This document shows positions 5,048 through 5,306 of a stretch of 5,306 nucleotides of DNA, one piece after another. Each line of letters begins with the position of its first letter. Positions within the stretch are counted from its first letter, which is position 1. This stretch comes from Boseongicola sp. SB0675_bin_26 (lineage in GTDB: Bacteria > Pseudomonadota > Alphaproteobacteria > Rhodobacterales > Rhodobacteraceae). The translations under genes and the position numbers were made by a program. Location of the stretch: NCBI GenBank assembly GCA_009843725.1, contig VYCX01000021.1, positions 1 to 5,306 on the forward strand, in the 5' to 3' direction. The notes under the pieces were generated by a model. The model did no database searches and had not been told where the DNA came from. It saw nothing but the letters and a program-made list of their open reading frames with translations.

Positions 5048-5306
5048 CTATCCATTCATCTGCGCGGCCACCGCAGCGTCGATTGCCGCGCGGTCAACCT
5101 TGACGTCCAACGCTGCCACGACGTCACTTGCCGCACTGCGCGCGACGTCGCGGACGGCTTCGGCCGCGCCTTTGCGAATCTCGTCGATGCGGGCTGCGCT
5201 CTCGGCGGCCTTGGATGCGATCTCGGCGTCGGCCCGCTCGATTGCGGCATCGACCTCTGCCTGCATTTCGGCCTTGGCTTCGGCAGCAATCCGGCCGGCC
5301 TCGGCC
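5048..5306 (-). CDS. F0F1 ATP synthase subunit b' (3' part, cut by window edge)
   Basis: Only the last 85 residues lie in the window; the frame is open to the right edge, so the gene continues beyond 5306. The visible part is a continuous Ala/Glu/Lys/Arg-rich helix (EAGRIAAEAKAEMQAEVD and onward) ending in AVAAQMNG, as in the cytoplasmic stalk of b-type subunits. Its place directly before atpF with a four-base gap, and its similarity in style to alphaproteobacterial b' proteins, identify it as b', the second stalk subunit that pairs with b in photosynthetic and many alphaproteobacterial ATP synthases. The membrane segment is outside the window. The gene is named atpX, atpG or atpF2 in different genomes, so no symbol is given. 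Confidence 0.88.
   Translation of the reverse strand, partial: AEAGRIAAEAKAEMQAEVDAAIERADAEIASKAAESAARIDEIRKGAAEAVRDVARSAASDVVAALDVKVDRAAIDAAVAAQMNG

Overview
The window is GC-rich and reads as a piece of alphaproteobacterial chromosome, most like Rhodobacterales. This placement rests on remembered protein resemblance, not on a search. Three things support it: an F0 gene pair encoding ATP synthase b' and b that ends its operon without F1 genes behind it, a peptidyl-tRNA hydrolase with a C-terminal extension, and an aspartokinase of the alpha/beta overlapping-start type. No transposase, integrase, tRNA, rRNA or CRISPR array is visible, so it looks like ordinary core chromosome with an unusual gene order.

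Layout from left to right. Positions 1-108 hold a perfect DnaA-box-like 9-mer and a possible start of another minus-strand gene, cut by the window edge. Next is lysC (aspartate kinase, minus), with a strong internal ribosome binding site at the position where a separate beta subunit would start. About 530 bases without a convincing gene follow (1348-1877); they hold several hairpins and a 24-bp dyad. Then comes a PCuA(C)-type periplasmic copper chaperone (plus), which converges with a cobB-type sirtuin deacylase (minus) across a 13-base gap. The sirtuin is divergent from pth (plus). A spacer with two inverted repeats and a plausible promoter leads to a DUF2237 gene (plus). That gene converges with atpF (b subunit, minus), which is preceded on its own strand by the truncated 3' end of the b' gene at the right edge.

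The genes do not form one pathway. They cover amino-acid biosynthesis (lysC), copper delivery probably to cytochrome oxidase (PCuAC), NAD-dependent protein deacylation (sirtuin), rescue of peptidyl-tRNA (pth), an uncharacterised Cys-rich small protein (DUF2237) and energy conversion (atpF and b'). I see no evidence for a new multigene system. The best second looks are the internal lysC start, the Asn-to-Lys change at a normally conserved Pth active-site position, the operator-like dyad upstream of the copper chaperone, and the inverted repeat overlapping the DUF2237 promoter.
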